DNA of 64,000 nucleotides from Neobacillus sp. WH10 (GCF_030123405.1 NZ_CP126110.1:5394001-5458000); one strand, 5' to 3'; numbered from the stretch's first letter, positions 9,320 to 18,529 are shown. Translations and numbers: made by a program. The notes: a model not told the origin generated them from the sequence alone.

Positions 9320-9400
9320 CACCAGACGGACAGTGTCCACGAACGGTGTCAGGCACCATGTGAAAATTTCACAATGATGTCTGGCTCTAATTAGGCACCA
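9320..9400. repeat. Dispersed GGTGTCAGGCACC repeat
   Basis: GGACAGTGTCCACGAACGG leads into GGTGTCAGGCACCATGTGAA, with a degenerate mirrored copy ending at GGCACC near 9400. The same modules recur at 18530-18668, 19633-19690, 21160-21247 and 46541-46553. Confidence 0.7.
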
Positions 9401-9406
9401 AATAGG

Positions 9407-9439
9407 AAGAGTCCCCGAACGTTTATCGGAGACTCTTTT
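9407..9439 (+). terminator. Rho-independent terminator between clsB and sspH
   Basis: GAGTCCCCGA pairs with TCGGAGACTC (one mismatch) around a 7-nt loop and is followed by TTTT. It lies between two convergent genes and may serve clsB. Confidence 0.7.
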
Positions 9440-9619
9440 CTACTCTTCGATTAAGTTTAGTACAGGAACGTCGCGCTCATGGTCCGGGTCGGTTCTGGAA
9501 TAAATCCGTGCTATTTTTGCCGTTTCATCCACATGTTGGATGATCACAGGGGTGCCATCATAGGTCACATTAATCATCTCAGCAGATTCGAGAATTTCTT
9601 TTGCTCTTCCTACATTCAT
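9440..9619 (-). CDS. sspH: Small acid-soluble spore protein H
   Basis: A 59-residue protein resembling SspH of B. subtilis: MNVGRAKEILES at the N-terminus, then the hallmark PVIIQHVDET and ARIY, ending in an acidic LIEE tail. SspH is a minor SASP of the forespore. The ATG at 9619 has GAGGAG upstream. A sigma-G-type promoter precedes it. The gene is convergent with clsB and is easily missed because of its size. Confidence 0.9.
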   Translation of the reverse strand: MNVGRAKEILESAEMINVTYDGTPVIIQHVDETAKIARIYSRTDPDHERDVPVLNLIEE

Positions 9620-9655
9620 GCGTTCTCCTCACTCCTCATTTTAAAAATCTATCTT

Positions 9656-9685
9656 TAATATTTGTATTTTTTTGGGAGATATTCA
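9656..9685 (-). promoter_or_regulatory. Sigma-G-type promoter for sspH
   Basis: Minus strand TGAATA (9685-9680), a 17-nt spacer, then AATATTA (9662-9656). This fits the forespore sigma-G pattern (GHATR, about 17-18 nt, CATNNTA) with one mismatch in the -10, about 37 bp upstream of the sspH start. Confidence 0.6.
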
Positions 9686-9839
9686 TATTTTAAAGACTCT
9701 TTCCGTGAAAATCAGTATGCCAATTATTCATTAAAGCCTTTCCGGTTCACTTTTTTAAATTACTATCCACTTTCAACAGTTTTCTTTCCGGTTTCGAGGA
9801 TTTACTGTCCACTTCAAAAATTTACTCCAAAAAACAAAT

Positions 9840-9875
9840 AAAAAAGGCCCCCTTTCCATGAAAAAGGGGGGGCCT
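9840..9875 (-). terminator. argS terminator
   Basis: On the minus strand GGCCCCCCCTTTTTC pairs with AAAGGGGGCC around a short loop and is followed by TTTTTTATTT. It begins 8 bp after the argS stop. Confidence 0.85.
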
Positions 9876-9882
9876 GCATAAT

Positions 9883-11556
9883 TTACATTTTTTCCGGAGC
9901 CGAAACGCCAATCAACGCTAAAGCATTCTTTAACGTGATTTGCACTGTCTTCACTAACCCAAGACGTGCCTTCGTCCGTTCAGGCTGCTCGCTGTCGAGC
10001 ACCTTTTCCGCATTGTAAAAGCTGTGGAATGTCGACGCTAACTCGAAAATATAGTTTGTAATCCGGTGCGGTACACGCTTCACTGCGGCCTCGCCAACGG
10101 CGGACGGGAACTCACCCAATTTTTTCAATAAGTCAATTTCCTTTTCCGACGATGCCACTAATGAAAAATCAGCATCGGCAGCAACCGTCACACCCTGTTC
10201 TTCGCCCGCACGCAAAATACTGCAAATTCGAGCATGGGCATACTGCGCGTAATAAACCGGATTTTCATTCGACTCCGACACTGCCAAATCCAAATCAAAG
10301 TCCATGTGGGTATCCGAGCTGCGCATCGCAAAGAAATAACGGGTCGCATCAAGGCCGACCTCATCAACCAAATCCCTCATCGTCACAGCCTTTCCGGTCC
10401 GCTTACTCATCTTCATCTTCTCGCCGTTTTTATAAAGATGGACAAGCTGGATAATTTCTACCTCAAGCGCCTCGCGGTCAAACCCTAGCGCCTGAATCGC
10501 TGCCTTCATCCTTGGGATATAGCCATGGTGATCAGCCCCCCAAATATTAATCAACTTTTCAAAACCCCGCGCAAGTTTGTCCTTGTGGTAAGCGATATCC
10601 GGTGTCAAATACGTATAAGAGCCATCTTGCTTAATCAAAACGCGGTCCTTATCGTCACCAAAATGAGTCGAACGCAGCCAGGTCGCCCCGTCTTCGTCAT
10701 ACACATAGCCGCTCTTACGAAGCGCCTCCAAAGCCTCATCAATTTTTCCATTTTTGTAAAGTGAGGTTTCCGAGTACCAGACATCAAAGCCCACGCGGAA
10801 ATCCTCTAAATCACGCTTCAACTTTTCCATTTCGTATTTCAAACCATACTCACGGAAAAATTCAAATCGCTCAGCGTCTGGGACCTCAACATACTTATCG
10901 CCAAACTCTTCCGCCAGCGCCTTCCCGATGCCGACAATATCAGCACCATGATAGCCGTCCTCCGGCATATCCTTTTCCATGCCAAGCGCTTGAAAATAAC
11001 GAGCCTCAACAGACAATGCCAGATTATTAATCTGATTACCGGCATCATTAATATAATATTCTCTTGAAACGTCATAGCCAGCCTTGTCTAAAATATTACA
11101 CAGCGAATCGCCGACAGCAGCACCACGGGCATGTCCAAGGTGCAAGTCCCCCGTTGGATTAGCCGAGACAAACTCGATCTGGATTTTCTGGCCTCCGCCC
11201 ACGGTAGTCGAGCCGTACTTGTCCTCCGCTTCAAGAATGGTCGGAATCAAGTCGGTTAAATAATCATTATTCATATAAAAATTAATAAATCCCGGTCCTG
11301 CCAACTCAATTTTTTCAATCGAAGCCTGCGAACGGTCGAAATTTTCCATCAAGCTTTCAGCAATCATCCGCGGTGCCTTTTTCGCCACCCTTGCTAGCTG
11401 CATTGCCATATTCGTCGAATAATCACCGTGTGCTTTTTCTTTCGGAGTCTCTAAGATCACATCGGGAATCTGTTCTTCAGTTGCAAGCCCCGCCTTCAGC
11501 ACCGCCGCACGAATTTCTTCTTTTATTTTACTTTGAACCTGTTCAACTATATTCAT
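9883..11556 (-). CDS. argS: Arginyl-tRNA synthetase
   Basis: A 557-residue class I aminoacyl-tRNA synthetase charging tRNA-Arg. The N-terminal additional domain (about residues 1-120) precedes the HIGH-type signature ANPTGDLHLGHARGAAVGD. The KMSK loop reads KMSKRTGKAV (about residue 355), followed by the anticodon-binding helical C-terminus. Length agrees with the B. subtilis enzyme (556). The ATG overlaps the ywiB stop (ATGA), so the two are translationally coupled. A strong terminator follows. Confidence 0.98.
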   Translation of the reverse strand: MNIVEQVQSKIKEEIRAAVLKAGLATEEQIPDVILETPKEKAHGDYSTNMAMQLARVAKKAPRMIAESLMENFDRSQASIEKIELAGPGFINFYMNNDYLTDLIPTILEAEDKYGSTTVGGGQKIQIEFVSANPTGDLHLGHARGAAVGDSLCNILDKAGYDVSREYYINDAGNQINNLALSVEARYFQALGMEKDMPEDGYHGADIVGIGKALAEEFGDKYVEVPDAERFEFFREYGLKYEMEKLKRDLEDFRVGFDVWYSETSLYKNGKIDEALEALRKSGYVYDEDGATWLRSTHFGDDKDRVLIKQDGSYTYLTPDIAYHKDKLARGFEKLINIWGADHHGYIPRMKAAIQALGFDREALEVEIIQLVHLYKNGEKMKMSKRTGKAVTMRDLVDEVGLDATRYFFAMRSSDTHMDFDLDLAVSESNENPVYYAQYAHARICSILRAGEEQGVTVAADADFSLVASSEKEIDLLKKLGEFPSAVGEAAVKRVPHRITNYIFELASTFHSFYNAEKVLDSEQPERTKARLGLVKTVQITLKNALALIGVSAPEKM

Positions 11557-11966
11557 TTTTGCTCCTCCTGAAAGGTAATTTCTAAATGGTATGTACCGCC
11601 GGGCGAGCCCTGCATCGTGAAATCATAAAGAATGTCAATCAGACCATCCGAATGCTCAATTTTTTTCGCCATTGTTAACGTTTCAAACGTACCAAACGGC
11701 ATCTCGTAGCTGCCGCGCATTTTTTTATGTAAACGAAACGGAAGCCGCATTTTTACCGCACCGCCCCTTAAGATCAGCGCCTCATCCTCCGCCACCTTCA
11801 CAATCGTACGGACACTTCCTTCCTCCAGCACTTCCTCATACTGCAGAAATGAAGCAGCTTCCTTTTGATAGTATCGGCCAAACACCGTCAATTCAAAAGT
11901 CTCCTGCTCATCTATCGTCGTTTTCACCTTAATTTTCACCGGAATTTCATGGTTTGCCAAACGCAA
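11553..11966 (-). CDS. ywiB: YwiB family (DUF1934) beta-barrel protein
   Basis: About 137 residues. Recognised as YwiB/DUF1934, a small calycin-like protein of unknown function that precedes argS in Bacillus. Visible features are alternating beta-strand patterns (IPVKIKVKTTID, VRTIVKVAEDEALILRGG) and a C-terminal GTYHLEITF strand. The start is uncertain: the TTG at 11966 has AAGGA at 7-nt spacing, while a GTG at 11972 lies within the ribosome binding site. Its stop overlaps the argS start. Confidence 0.85.
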   Translation of the reverse strand: MRLANHEIPVKIKVKTTIDEQETFELTVFGRYYQKEAASFLQYEEVLEEGSVRTIVKVAEDEALILRGGAVKMRLPFRLHKKMRGSYEMPFGTFETLTMAKKIEHSDGLIDILYDFTMQGSPGGTYHLEITFQEEQK

Positions 11967-12046
11967 TTGCACTTCCTTATAGTATTTTTACACAAAGTCT
12001 GCCCTTATTTCTGCAAAAACCGATTTACAATATGCAACAAATGGAG

Positions 12047-12151
12047 TTTATTTGTGAAATTTTACGGTTTATTTGTGAAACCCCACGATTTATTTGCGAA
12101 ACTTCATGATTTATTTGCGAAACAACCCTATTTATTTGCGAACCATAATTT
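12047..12151 (+). repeat. Five-copy 21-bp tandem repeat
   Basis: TTTATTTGTGAAA or TTTATTTGCGAAA begins at exactly 12047, 12068, 12089, 12110 and 12131. Units keep TTTATTTGYGAAM and vary in the last 8 bases. The array occupies most of the 300-bp gap upstream of ywiB. No gene is seen here. Confidence 0.85.
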
Positions 12152-12261
12152 TTTTAAAAGGAATCTTTGATTGCTCGCTTACTTTATTCTAGCCCTATCA
12201 TTAACTTGGGTACATTATCGCATACTTTCCCTATTATACATTGTTACTATGCAAATCAAAA

Positions 12262-12290
12262 GATGCCTGCCCCAATGGGACAGGCACCAA
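12262..12290 (-). terminator. speB terminator-like hairpin
   Basis: Minus strand GCCTGTCCC, a short loop and GGGGCAGGC are followed by ATCTTTTGATTT, about 10 bp after the speB stop. The T tract is interrupted. Confidence 0.55.
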
Positions 12291-12299
12291 CTTGAAAGA

Positions 12300-13172
12300 T
12301 TATTTCACCCAACCTAGCAACATTTCACGAATTAATTTGCTCGCTGTGTTCGCAGTTTGCTCTGATGGATCGTAAATCGGCGCAACCTCAACAAGGTCAC
12401 CGCCGACCACCTTTACCTCTGAACGAGCAATTTCATGAATCGAGGCAAGCAGCTCTTTCGACGTGATTCCTCCGCAATCGACGGTACCTGTTCCAGGCGC
12501 ATGCGCCGGGTCAAGCACATCGATATCGATTGTTACATAAACCGGACGCCCGGCAAGCGTTGGCAGGATTTCTTTCAACGGCTCAAGCACATCAAATTTT
12601 GAAATATGCATGCCATTTTGCTTCGCCCATTCAAATTCCTCCTTCATCCCGGAACGGATTCCGAAGGAGTAGACGTTTTTCGGCCCAATTAATTCAGCAA
12701 TTTTACGAATCGGGGTAGAGTGTGACAATGGCTCGCCTTCATAATTCTCACGCAGATCGGTATGTGCATCAAAATGAATAATCGCTAAATCCGGATATTT
12801 TTTATAAACAGCCCGCATGACAGGCCATGATACCAGGTGCTCGCCGCCCATGCCAAGCGGGAACTTTCCTGCCGCTAGAATTTGATCGACAAACTCTTCA
12901 ATTAAATCAAGGCTGCGCTGAGCGTTTCCAAACGGGAGCGGAATATCACCGGCATCGAAATATTTAACCTCTTCTAATTCACGGTCGAGATAGGCACTGT
13001 ACTCCTCAAGACCAATCGACACCTCGCGGATTCGGGCCGGGCCGAAGCGCGAACCTGGGCGATAACTCACCGTCCAATCCATCGGCATACCGTAAAGCAC
13101 AACCTGACTCTCTTCAAAATTCGGGTGGCTCTTAATAAAAACATTACCCGAATAAGCCTCTTCAAAACGCAT
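12300..13172 (-). CDS. speB: Agmatinase
   Basis: A 290-residue ureohydrolase converting agmatine to putrescine and urea. The binuclear manganese ligands are visible in GGEHLVSW (about residue 112), IIHFDAHTDLRENYEG (about 135) and TIDIDVLDPAHAPGTGT (about 215). The ATG at 13172 has GTGAGGGA upstream and gives the standard length; the open frame extends 81 bp further without family similarity. It follows speE by 125 bp, so spermidine synthesis genes are paired as in B. subtilis. Confidence 0.95.
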   Translation of the reverse strand: MRFEEAYSGNVFIKSHPNFEESQVVLYGMPMDWTVSYRPGSRFGPARIREVSIGLEEYSAYLDRELEEVKYFDAGDIPLPFGNAQRSLDLIEEFVDQILAAGKFPLGMGGEHLVSWPVMRAVYKKYPDLAIIHFDAHTDLRENYEGEPLSHSTPIRKIAELIGPKNVYSFGIRSGMKEEFEWAKQNGMHISKFDVLEPLKEILPTLAGRPVYVTIDIDVLDPAHAPGTGTVDCGGITSKELLASIHEIARSEVKVVGGDLVEVAPIYDPSEQTANTASKLIREMLLGWVK

Positions 13173-13297
13173 CAAACATCCCTCACTTTCTAGGTATTCC
13201 CCTAGAACCTTTTTATTTAAGCAAATTTTCGCTTTTTCACCGGGTTCGGTCATGTAGACCTATATTAACAGGAATGCTTGCCTTACTCCCGTTTAGT

Positions 13298-14125
13298 TTA
13301 TTTCACTAAATCGCCAACAAACTTAGGCAATACAAATGCAGCTTTGTGAAGTTCTTTTGTATAGTATTTTGTTTCGATTTCGTGGAAACGGTCTTCGCTT
13401 ACTTCTAATGGATCGTATTTTTTTGAACCGATTGTGAAAGCCCATAGGCCGCTTGGATACGTAGGAATGTTAGCTACATACAAACGGGTAATTGGGAAAA
13501 TTTCTCTAACGTCGCGCTGAACATTGCGAATTAAATCCGCTTTAAACCAAGGGTTGTCCGATTGAGCAACGAAAATGCCATCTTCTTTTAACGCCTTGGA
13601 AATTCCCGCATAGAAGCCTTTTGTAAACAGATTTACCGCCGGGCCAACCGGCTCAGTTGAGTCAACCATAATAACATCATACTGATTGTCGCTTTCAGCG
13701 ATATGCATAAAGCCATCGCCCACCTGTACGTCTACACGCTCATTCTCAAGCCATCCCGCAATCTCAGGCAAAAACTTCTTCGAATACTCGATTACTTTTC
13801 CGTCAATATCTACAAGTGTCGCTTTTTTCACGCTTGGGTGCTTTAACACCTCACGAATAACGCCACCGTCACCGCCGCCGACAACAAGCACATTCTCAGG
13901 ATTTGGGTGCGTAAATAGCGGAACATGTGCCACCATTTCATGGTAAACGAACTCATCTTTAACAGAAGTCATAACCATGTCATCTAAGAGCAGCATGTTG
14001 CCCCACTCTTCTGTTTCAATCATATCCAGCTTTTGAAATTCCGTTTGCTCTGTATGTAATGTTTTATTTACTTTCATTGTAATTCCAAAGTTTTCGGTTT
14101 GCTTTTCTGTAAACCAAATTGTCAT
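13298..14125 (-). CDS. speE: Spermidine synthase
   Basis: A 275-residue aminopropyltransferase transferring the aminopropyl group from decarboxylated S-adenosylmethionine to putrescine. Motifs: DMIETEEWGNMLLLDD, the nucleotide-binding VLVVGGGDGGVIREVLKH (about residues 80-97), and the gatekeeper region VDSTEPVGPAVNLF (about residue 155). Length matches the bacterial family. It is first of the speE-speB pair. Upstream 14126-14360 is AT-rich without a clear promoter call. Confidence 0.96.
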   Translation of the reverse strand: MTIWFTEKQTENFGITMKVNKTLHTEQTEFQKLDMIETEEWGNMLLLDDMVMTSVKDEFVYHEMVAHVPLFTHPNPENVLVVGGGDGGVIREVLKHPSVKKATLVDIDGKVIEYSKKFLPEIAGWLENERVDVQVGDGFMHIAESDNQYDVIMVDSTEPVGPAVNLFTKGFYAGISKALKEDGIFVAQSDNPWFKADLIRNVQRDVREIFPITRLYVANIPTYPSGLWAFTIGSKKYDPLEVSEDRFHEIETKYYTKELHKAAFVLPKFVGDLVK

Positions 14126-14361
14126 ATTTCATCTTCCTTCCATATTTTTATTCATTTTCCAGCTTCCGTACTCAGCGACTAATGTGCTTCTGTGCATCTG
14201 CTTTGTTTTTAATTTTATCGTACCCAACCTATTGAATTACAAACAGAAAAAAAAGTCTAGCAAAATTTAAAGAATTTTTTCATGAATGTTTAAAAAGACT
14301 CTATTTTTTCAATACTATTACTATCTATTTTTTTAAAAACTGGAAAAATAAAATAACTAGT

Positions 14362-14475
14362 TGCAGCGCTTAGTCCCTCGAGGCAGCTTCTTTCCTGTCA
14401 ATGAAGTCAAAGAATGACTTCACTGCCTGGCCTTCCAGCAATTTCCGAGGGTGTTCAAAGCGCTTCCGATTTTAA
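14362..14475 (+). repeat. Dispersed GCGCTT/CAGCGC hairpin repeat, pbpG leader
   Basis: An imperfect long palindrome. GCAGCGCTTAGTCCCTCG pairs in segments with CGAGGGTGTTCAAAGCGCTT, and TGAAGTCA-aagaa-TGACTTCA forms an inner stem. It ends GCGCTTCCGATTTT, like the units at 38583 and 16563, so it belongs to the Bacillus-type dispersed hairpin family. It lies 17 bp upstream of the pbpG start and would fold in the leader if transcribed. Confidence 0.6.
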
Positions 14476-14491
14476 TTGTGAGGTGAACATA

Positions 14492-16561
14492 ATGGAAATC
14501 ATGACTGATCAAGGGTTTCGAAAGACGGTTAAATATTTACGGGCATTTATTATCATCAGTTTGATAGGCATGATTTGCGTGCTCATTCTCTTTCTTGGCA
14601 TCCTTGCTTATGCCAAAATTTTAGGCGCGCCGCCGCTCGCCGTGCCGCAATCGACGCTGTTTTTTGCTGACGATGGCAGCTTGATTGGCGAAAGCCATAG
14701 CGGGCAAAAACGATATTGGGTCAAACTCAATGATATTTCGCCTGATTTAGTGAATGCGACCGTCTCCATTGAGGATAAAAATTTTTACGAACATCATGGT
14801 TTTGATTTTAAACGAATTGCCGGTGCCGTGATTGCTGATATTCAAGCCTTCGCCAAGGTGCAAGGAGCAAGTACCATTACTCAGCAGTATGCCAGAAATC
14901 TGTTTCTCGAGCACGACAAAACGTGGAAACGGAAGCTGACGGAGGCGTTTTATTCAATCCGCCTGGAAATGAGCTATTCGAAGCAGGACATTCTCGAAGG
15001 CTATTTAAATACCATCTACTATGGCAATGGTGCCTATGGTGTAGAAGCAGCCAGCCAATATTATTTTGGAAAAAAATCCTCCGACTTAACCCTCGCCGAA
15101 GCAAGCATGCTCGCGGGAATTCCAAAGGGACCGGGTACCTACTCACCGCTTGCTTCAATGGAAAAAGCAAAAAGCCGCCAGGCAATTATTTTACAAACCA
15201 TGGTAAAAAACGGCTATATCAGCAAAAACACCGCAAAAACAGCCGCTGAAAAGCCGCTCAAATTAGTGGGCGTCCATACAACGCAAAAAGTAAAGTTAGC
15301 ACCGTATTTTCAGGATGCGGTTAAAAATGCACTGAAAAATCAATTGCATTTAGATGACAGTACGATTGCCCTCGGAGGTTTAAAGGTTTATACGACACTC
15401 AACCTAAAACAGCAGGAAGCCGCCGAAAACCAGGTCAACAAATATGTGGCCAGCTCCTCGGAAATCCAGGTCGGCCTTGTTGCGATGGATCCGAAAAACG
15501 GCTATGTAAGAGCAATGGTTGGAGGCAGGGACTATGACAAAAGCCCGTTTAACCGCGCGGTTCAAGCAATTAGGCAGCCGGGCTCGACCATCAAGCCGCT
15601 CTTGTATTACGCCGCTCTTGAGCACGGTTTTACCCCATCCTCGACGATGCGGAGCGAGTTTACGACCTTCCATTTTGATGATGGCCAGGCCGATTATACA
15701 CCGCATAACTTTAACAACAAGTATGCCGACGGTGAAGTCACTCTTTCCCAAGCATTAGCCGTATCCGATAATATTTTTGCCGTAAAAACGCATTTATTTT
15801 TAGGAGAAGAGACGTTAATCGAGACAGCGAAGAAATTTGGCCTTTCTACCAAAATGGCTAAGGTTCCGTCGCTGGCTTTAGGAACTTCAGGTGTTCGGGT
15901 AATTGAGATGGCGGGTGCCTATAGCCTGTTATCTAATGGTGGAAAGCGGGTCAACCCGACGTTGATTACAAGAGTTGAGGACTATAATGGCAATGTTATT
16001 TTTGAAAAAGAAAATGTGGCAAAAAAAGCTTTAGATCCGGCAAAGGCCTTTGTAATGACGCAGATGCTGACTGGGATTTTCGATGCAAAATTAAACGGCT
16101 ATGCTAAGGTAACCGGAAGCACGATTACGAAGGATATTACTCGTCCTTATGCAGGAAAGTCAGGCTCAACGGAAACGGACAGCTGGATGATTGGCTACTC
16201 TCCGCAGATTGTGACGGCGGTCTGGACAGGGTACGATGTCGGAAAACCAATTGATCTAACTACGGAAAAAACGTACGCGAAGAATATCTGGGTCAACTTT
16301 ATGGAGGAAGCGTTACAGGGGAAACCCGTCAAGGCGTTTAAACCGCCAAAAGAGGGGGTTGTCGGTGTTTACGTGAACCCGGCAAATGGCAAGCTGGCAA
16401 CAAAGGATTGCCCTGTCCGACGCTACACCTATTTCGTTGCCGGCACCGAACCGACCGAATATTGCACCGATCACTTAAAAAATTCGGACGAATCGCCGAC
16501 GAAAAAGCGGGATCACAAAAAAGTACCGTGGTATAAGAAAATTATGCCTTGGGGGAACTAA
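14492..16561 (+). CDS. pbpG: Penicillin-binding protein 2D (class A PBP)
   Basis: A 689-residue bifunctional peptidoglycan synthase. One N-terminal membrane anchor (about residues 20-45) is followed by a glycosyltransferase domain (ATVSIEDKNFYEHHGFD, GASTITQQYARN, about 90-260). A transpeptidase domain comes next, with the catalytic Ser in RQPGSTIKPL (about residue 365), SDN (VSDNIFA) and KSGSTETDSW. The ATG at 14492 follows AGGTGA; an upstream ATG at 14414 lies inside the repeat. B. subtilis PbpG (YwhE, 691 residues) acts in the forespore for spore cortex synthesis, and the position after speE matches. Confidence 0.94.
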   Translation: MEIMTDQGFRKTVKYLRAFIIISLIGMICVLILFLGILAYAKILGAPPLAVPQSTLFFADDGSLIGESHSGQKRYWVKLNDISPDLVNATVSIEDKNFYEHHGFDFKRIAGAVIADIQAFAKVQGASTITQQYARNLFLEHDKTWKRKLTEAFYSIRLEMSYSKQDILEGYLNTIYYGNGAYGVEAASQYYFGKKSSDLTLAEASMLAGIPKGPGTYSPLASMEKAKSRQAIILQTMVKNGYISKNTAKTAAEKPLKLVGVHTTQKVKLAPYFQDAVKNALKNQLHLDDSTIALGGLKVYTTLNLKQQEAAENQVNKYVASSSEIQVGLVAMDPKNGYVRAMVGGRDYDKSPFNRAVQAIRQPGSTIKPLLYYAALEHGFTPSSTMRSEFTTFHFDDGQADYTPHNFNNKYADGEVTLSQALAVSDNIFAVKTHLFLGEETLIETAKKFGLSTKMAKVPSLALGTSGVRVIEMAGAYSLLSNGGKRVNPTLITRVEDYNGNVIFEKENVAKKALDPAKAFVMTQMLTGIFDAKLNGYAKVTGSTITKDITRPYAGKSGSTETDSWMIGYSPQIVTAVWTGYDVGKPIDLTTEKTYAKNIWVNFMEEALQGKPVKAFKPPKEGVVGVYVNPANGKLATKDCPVRRYTYFVAGTEPTEYCTDHLKNSDESPTKKRDHKKVPWYKKIMPWGN

Positions 16562-16562
16562 G

Positions 16563-16776
16563 AAAAGCGGAAGCGCACGTTTAGCGGCGTATAGACTCCT
16601 CGAAAAAGCTAACGCTTTTTCTTCGTGCGATGCCTATGCTGCCGAAGCCTTTCTTGTGGAGCGCTTCGACTGAGATAAAGGAAACACGGAGAGCGAAAGC
16701 TTTTCCGTGTTGACTTATCGTAGGGAGAAGAGCGAAGTCTACTAGCCGCTGGGCGCTAGAGCTGGGCAATTCTCAA
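16563..16776 (+). repeat. Dispersed hairpin repeat (long member)
   Basis: Starts AAAAGCGGAAGCGC and ends GCTGGGCGCTAGAGCTGG, the two ends being complementary. Internal stems include AAAAAGCTAACGCTTTTT and ACACGGA/TCCGTGT. The phrase GGAGCGCTTCGACTGAGAT also occurs at 58171. No gene is seen in the 409-bp gap except this and the terminator at 16808. Confidence 0.65.
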
Positions 16777-16807
16777 AGTCGAAATTTATACTTTCATTTC
16801 TTCTAAA

Positions 16808-16842
16808 TGAAAAGCTCCGGATTGCTCCGGAGCTTTTCTTGT
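16808..16842 (+). terminator. Strong hairpin terminator downstream of pbpG
   Basis: AGCTCCGGA pairs perfectly with TCCGGAGCT around TTGC, flanked by GAAA and TTTTCTT. It can serve pbpG and, read in reverse, ywhD. Confidence 0.8.
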
Positions 16843-16970
16843 CCTAGTTTTACAGTGTATTCACACTGATTATAATACTACCTATTTTTGAGAAAAACTA
16901 CAAGTAATTCTCTACTTAATTTTTTTAAGAAAATATAATTCCTCATTTGAGGGCATTAATGAAGTGCACT

Positions 16971-17480
16971 TTACTCCGCCAATAACCCTTTTTTCAGTTC
17001 TTCTGTGGAATTATTCCATAAGGTTTCATTATGTCCGCGCAGGAAAGCAGCTAGTACCTTTTTCGAGTTTGTGTCCATATCACCGACAATAATGTGGCGC
17101 TTCAGCGACTTATCCATGCGGTTGACGTGCTCTGGCAGGGATTTATAGCCGCGGCGGATTTCCCGATCAACTGTCATAAAGCAAGCAGTTACCCCCGCAT
17201 AATACGGGCCTTCCGGCTTCCGATCAATCGTTACCCACACAAGCCAATACGGTTTTCCGTTCGGCACCTCATCTTTATTCGGCAAAAATTTGATCCCTTT
17301 TTCGATCACACTGCGGGCATGCATCGCACCGACATCGATTTCCGCTTCCCCGGCTTCGACATCAATAATAACCGGAGAAACATTATCAAGGCTGAGTGCT
17401 CCCTTGCCAAAACCTTTGTGTCCGTCGGTAGGGTCACTTTTTATTATATTAAAACCAAGTTTTTTCTTATTTTCATCCAT
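16971..17480 (-). CDS. ywhD: YwhD family protein
   Basis: A 169-residue conserved protein of Bacillaceae recognised as YwhD by its N-terminus (GFNIIKSDPTDGHKGFG) and its position between pbpG and ywhC. No catalytic motif is recognised and the function is unknown. No signal peptide or membrane segment is visible. AAAGGAGG lies 11 nt before the ATG, slightly long spacing. It follows ywhC by 18 bp, so the two are probably one transcript. Confidence 0.88.
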   Translation of the reverse strand: MDENKKKLGFNIIKSDPTDGHKGFGKGALSLDNVSPVIIDVEAGEAEIDVGAMHARSVIEKGIKFLPNKDEVPNGKPYWLVWVTIDRKPEGPYYAGVTACFMTVDREIRRGYKSLPEHVNRMDKSLKRHIIVGDMDTNSKKVLAAFLRGHNETLWNNSTEELKKGLLAE

Positions 17481-17498
17481 TGATGGTGAAAGCCTCCT

Positions 17499-18158
17499 TT
17501 AAAAAAATAAACCGTTGGCGAAATAAGCTAGCATTTCCCATACCCAAGGAACGATCACCTGGAAAATCGGCTGAATGGTGAAACGATCTAATGGTGTAAT
17601 CACTAAAATAAGAAAAATTAAGACACCGTATTGTTCATATTGTGTCATTTTTGCTCGGAGATGATTAGGAGCTAGATCCTCAACAATCCGATAACCGTCA
17701 AGCGGCGGAAGCGGAAGAAGGTTGAAAACAAATAATACAGTGTTGAGTTTGATAAATATATCGAGAAAATTGTAAAAATTTTCTGTTGGATTCACTCCAA
17801 ACCGTTGCAGCCCGTAGGCAACGCAAAAGCCAATGAAGGCTAATACTAGGTTGCTGAGCGGACCCGCGACGGAAACAAGAATCCCGGCTAAGCGCGGCTT
17901 TTTAAAAAAGAATCGATTGACCGGTACCGGACGAGCCCAGCCAAAACCAGCAATCAGAATTAAAATCGTTCCGAACGGGTCTAGGTGCTTGAGCGGATTT
18001 AACGTTAACCGCCCTTGGTTTTTCGCCGTCATGTCGCCAAATTTATAGGCAACATAGGCATGTGCTAATTCGTGAAACGTAAACGCAAAAATCAGCGTGA
18101 TGGCTACATAGGGAATCTCCCTTAACGGATAGGCAAGAAAATGTTCCAATTGTTCCAA
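17499..18158 (-). CDS. ywhC: Site-2 protease-like M50 membrane metalloprotease
   Basis: A 219-residue integral membrane zinc metallopeptidase of the M50/rhomboid-like S2P group. The zinc motif HELAH is in a first membrane segment (TFHELAHAYVAYKFGD, about residues 29-44). The third ligand is the Asp in NLLPLPPLDGYRI (about residue 155). Four to six hydrophobic segments are seen. It lies upstream of ywhD as in B. subtilis. Its substrate is unknown. Confidence 0.92.
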   Translation of the reverse strand: MEQLEHFLAYPLREIPYVAITLIFAFTFHELAHAYVAYKFGDMTAKNQGRLTLNPLKHLDPFGTILILIAGFGWARPVPVNRFFFKKPRLAGILVSVAGPLSNLVLAFIGFCVAYGLQRFGVNPTENFYNFLDIFIKLNTVLFVFNLLPLPPLDGYRIVEDLAPNHLRAKMTQYEQYGVLIFLILVITPLDRFTIQPIFQVIVPWVWEMLAYFANGLFF

Positions 18159-18333
18159 TAGCGTTTCTCCTCTCTAAAAACGGAGTCATGACCGAACTCT
18201 ACTTCTATTTTCCTTTTAGTATACATGAAACCGCTCGTAAAAAGAAAATCAAATGTGCTTATTGCATTGTTGCACTTTTTAGCTGTTTATGGAACACTAA
18301 CTAGTAGTTACGCTAAAAAAGGAGGACTAGCAA

Positions 18334-18522
18334 ATGCCATATGTGACAGTAAAAATGCTTGAAGGTCGTACAGATGATCAAAAGCGAGCGTTAGTGGAGA
18401 AAGTAACCGCTGCCGTTAGCGAAACAACCGGCGCTCCAACTGAAAACATCACCGTCTTCATCGAAGAAATGAGCAAAAACCACTACGCCGTAGCCGGCGT
18501 CCTCGCCAGCGACAAAAAATAA
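18334..18522 (+). CDS. ywhB: 4-oxalocrotonate tautomerase family protein
   Basis: A 62-residue 4-OT-type tautomerase. After removal of Met the catalytic Pro1 would be exposed (MPYVTVKMLEGRT), and the ENITVFIEEM strand is typical. B. subtilis YwhB is the homologue and has low-level tautomerase activity; the natural substrate is unknown. AAAGGAGGAC precedes the ATG. Plus strand, divergent from ywhC. Confidence 0.93.
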   Translation: MPYVTVKMLEGRTDDQKRALVEKVTAAVSETTGAPTENITVFIEEMSKNHYAVAGVLASDKK

Positions 18523-18529
18523 TCGTGGT

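Noticed and set aside
9359..9373. Fnr/CRP-like box TGTGAAAATTTCACA (also at 18636)
   Set aside because: Half-sites are 5 bp apart instead of 6, and both lie within the dispersed GGTGTCAGGCACC hairpin family near gene ends.
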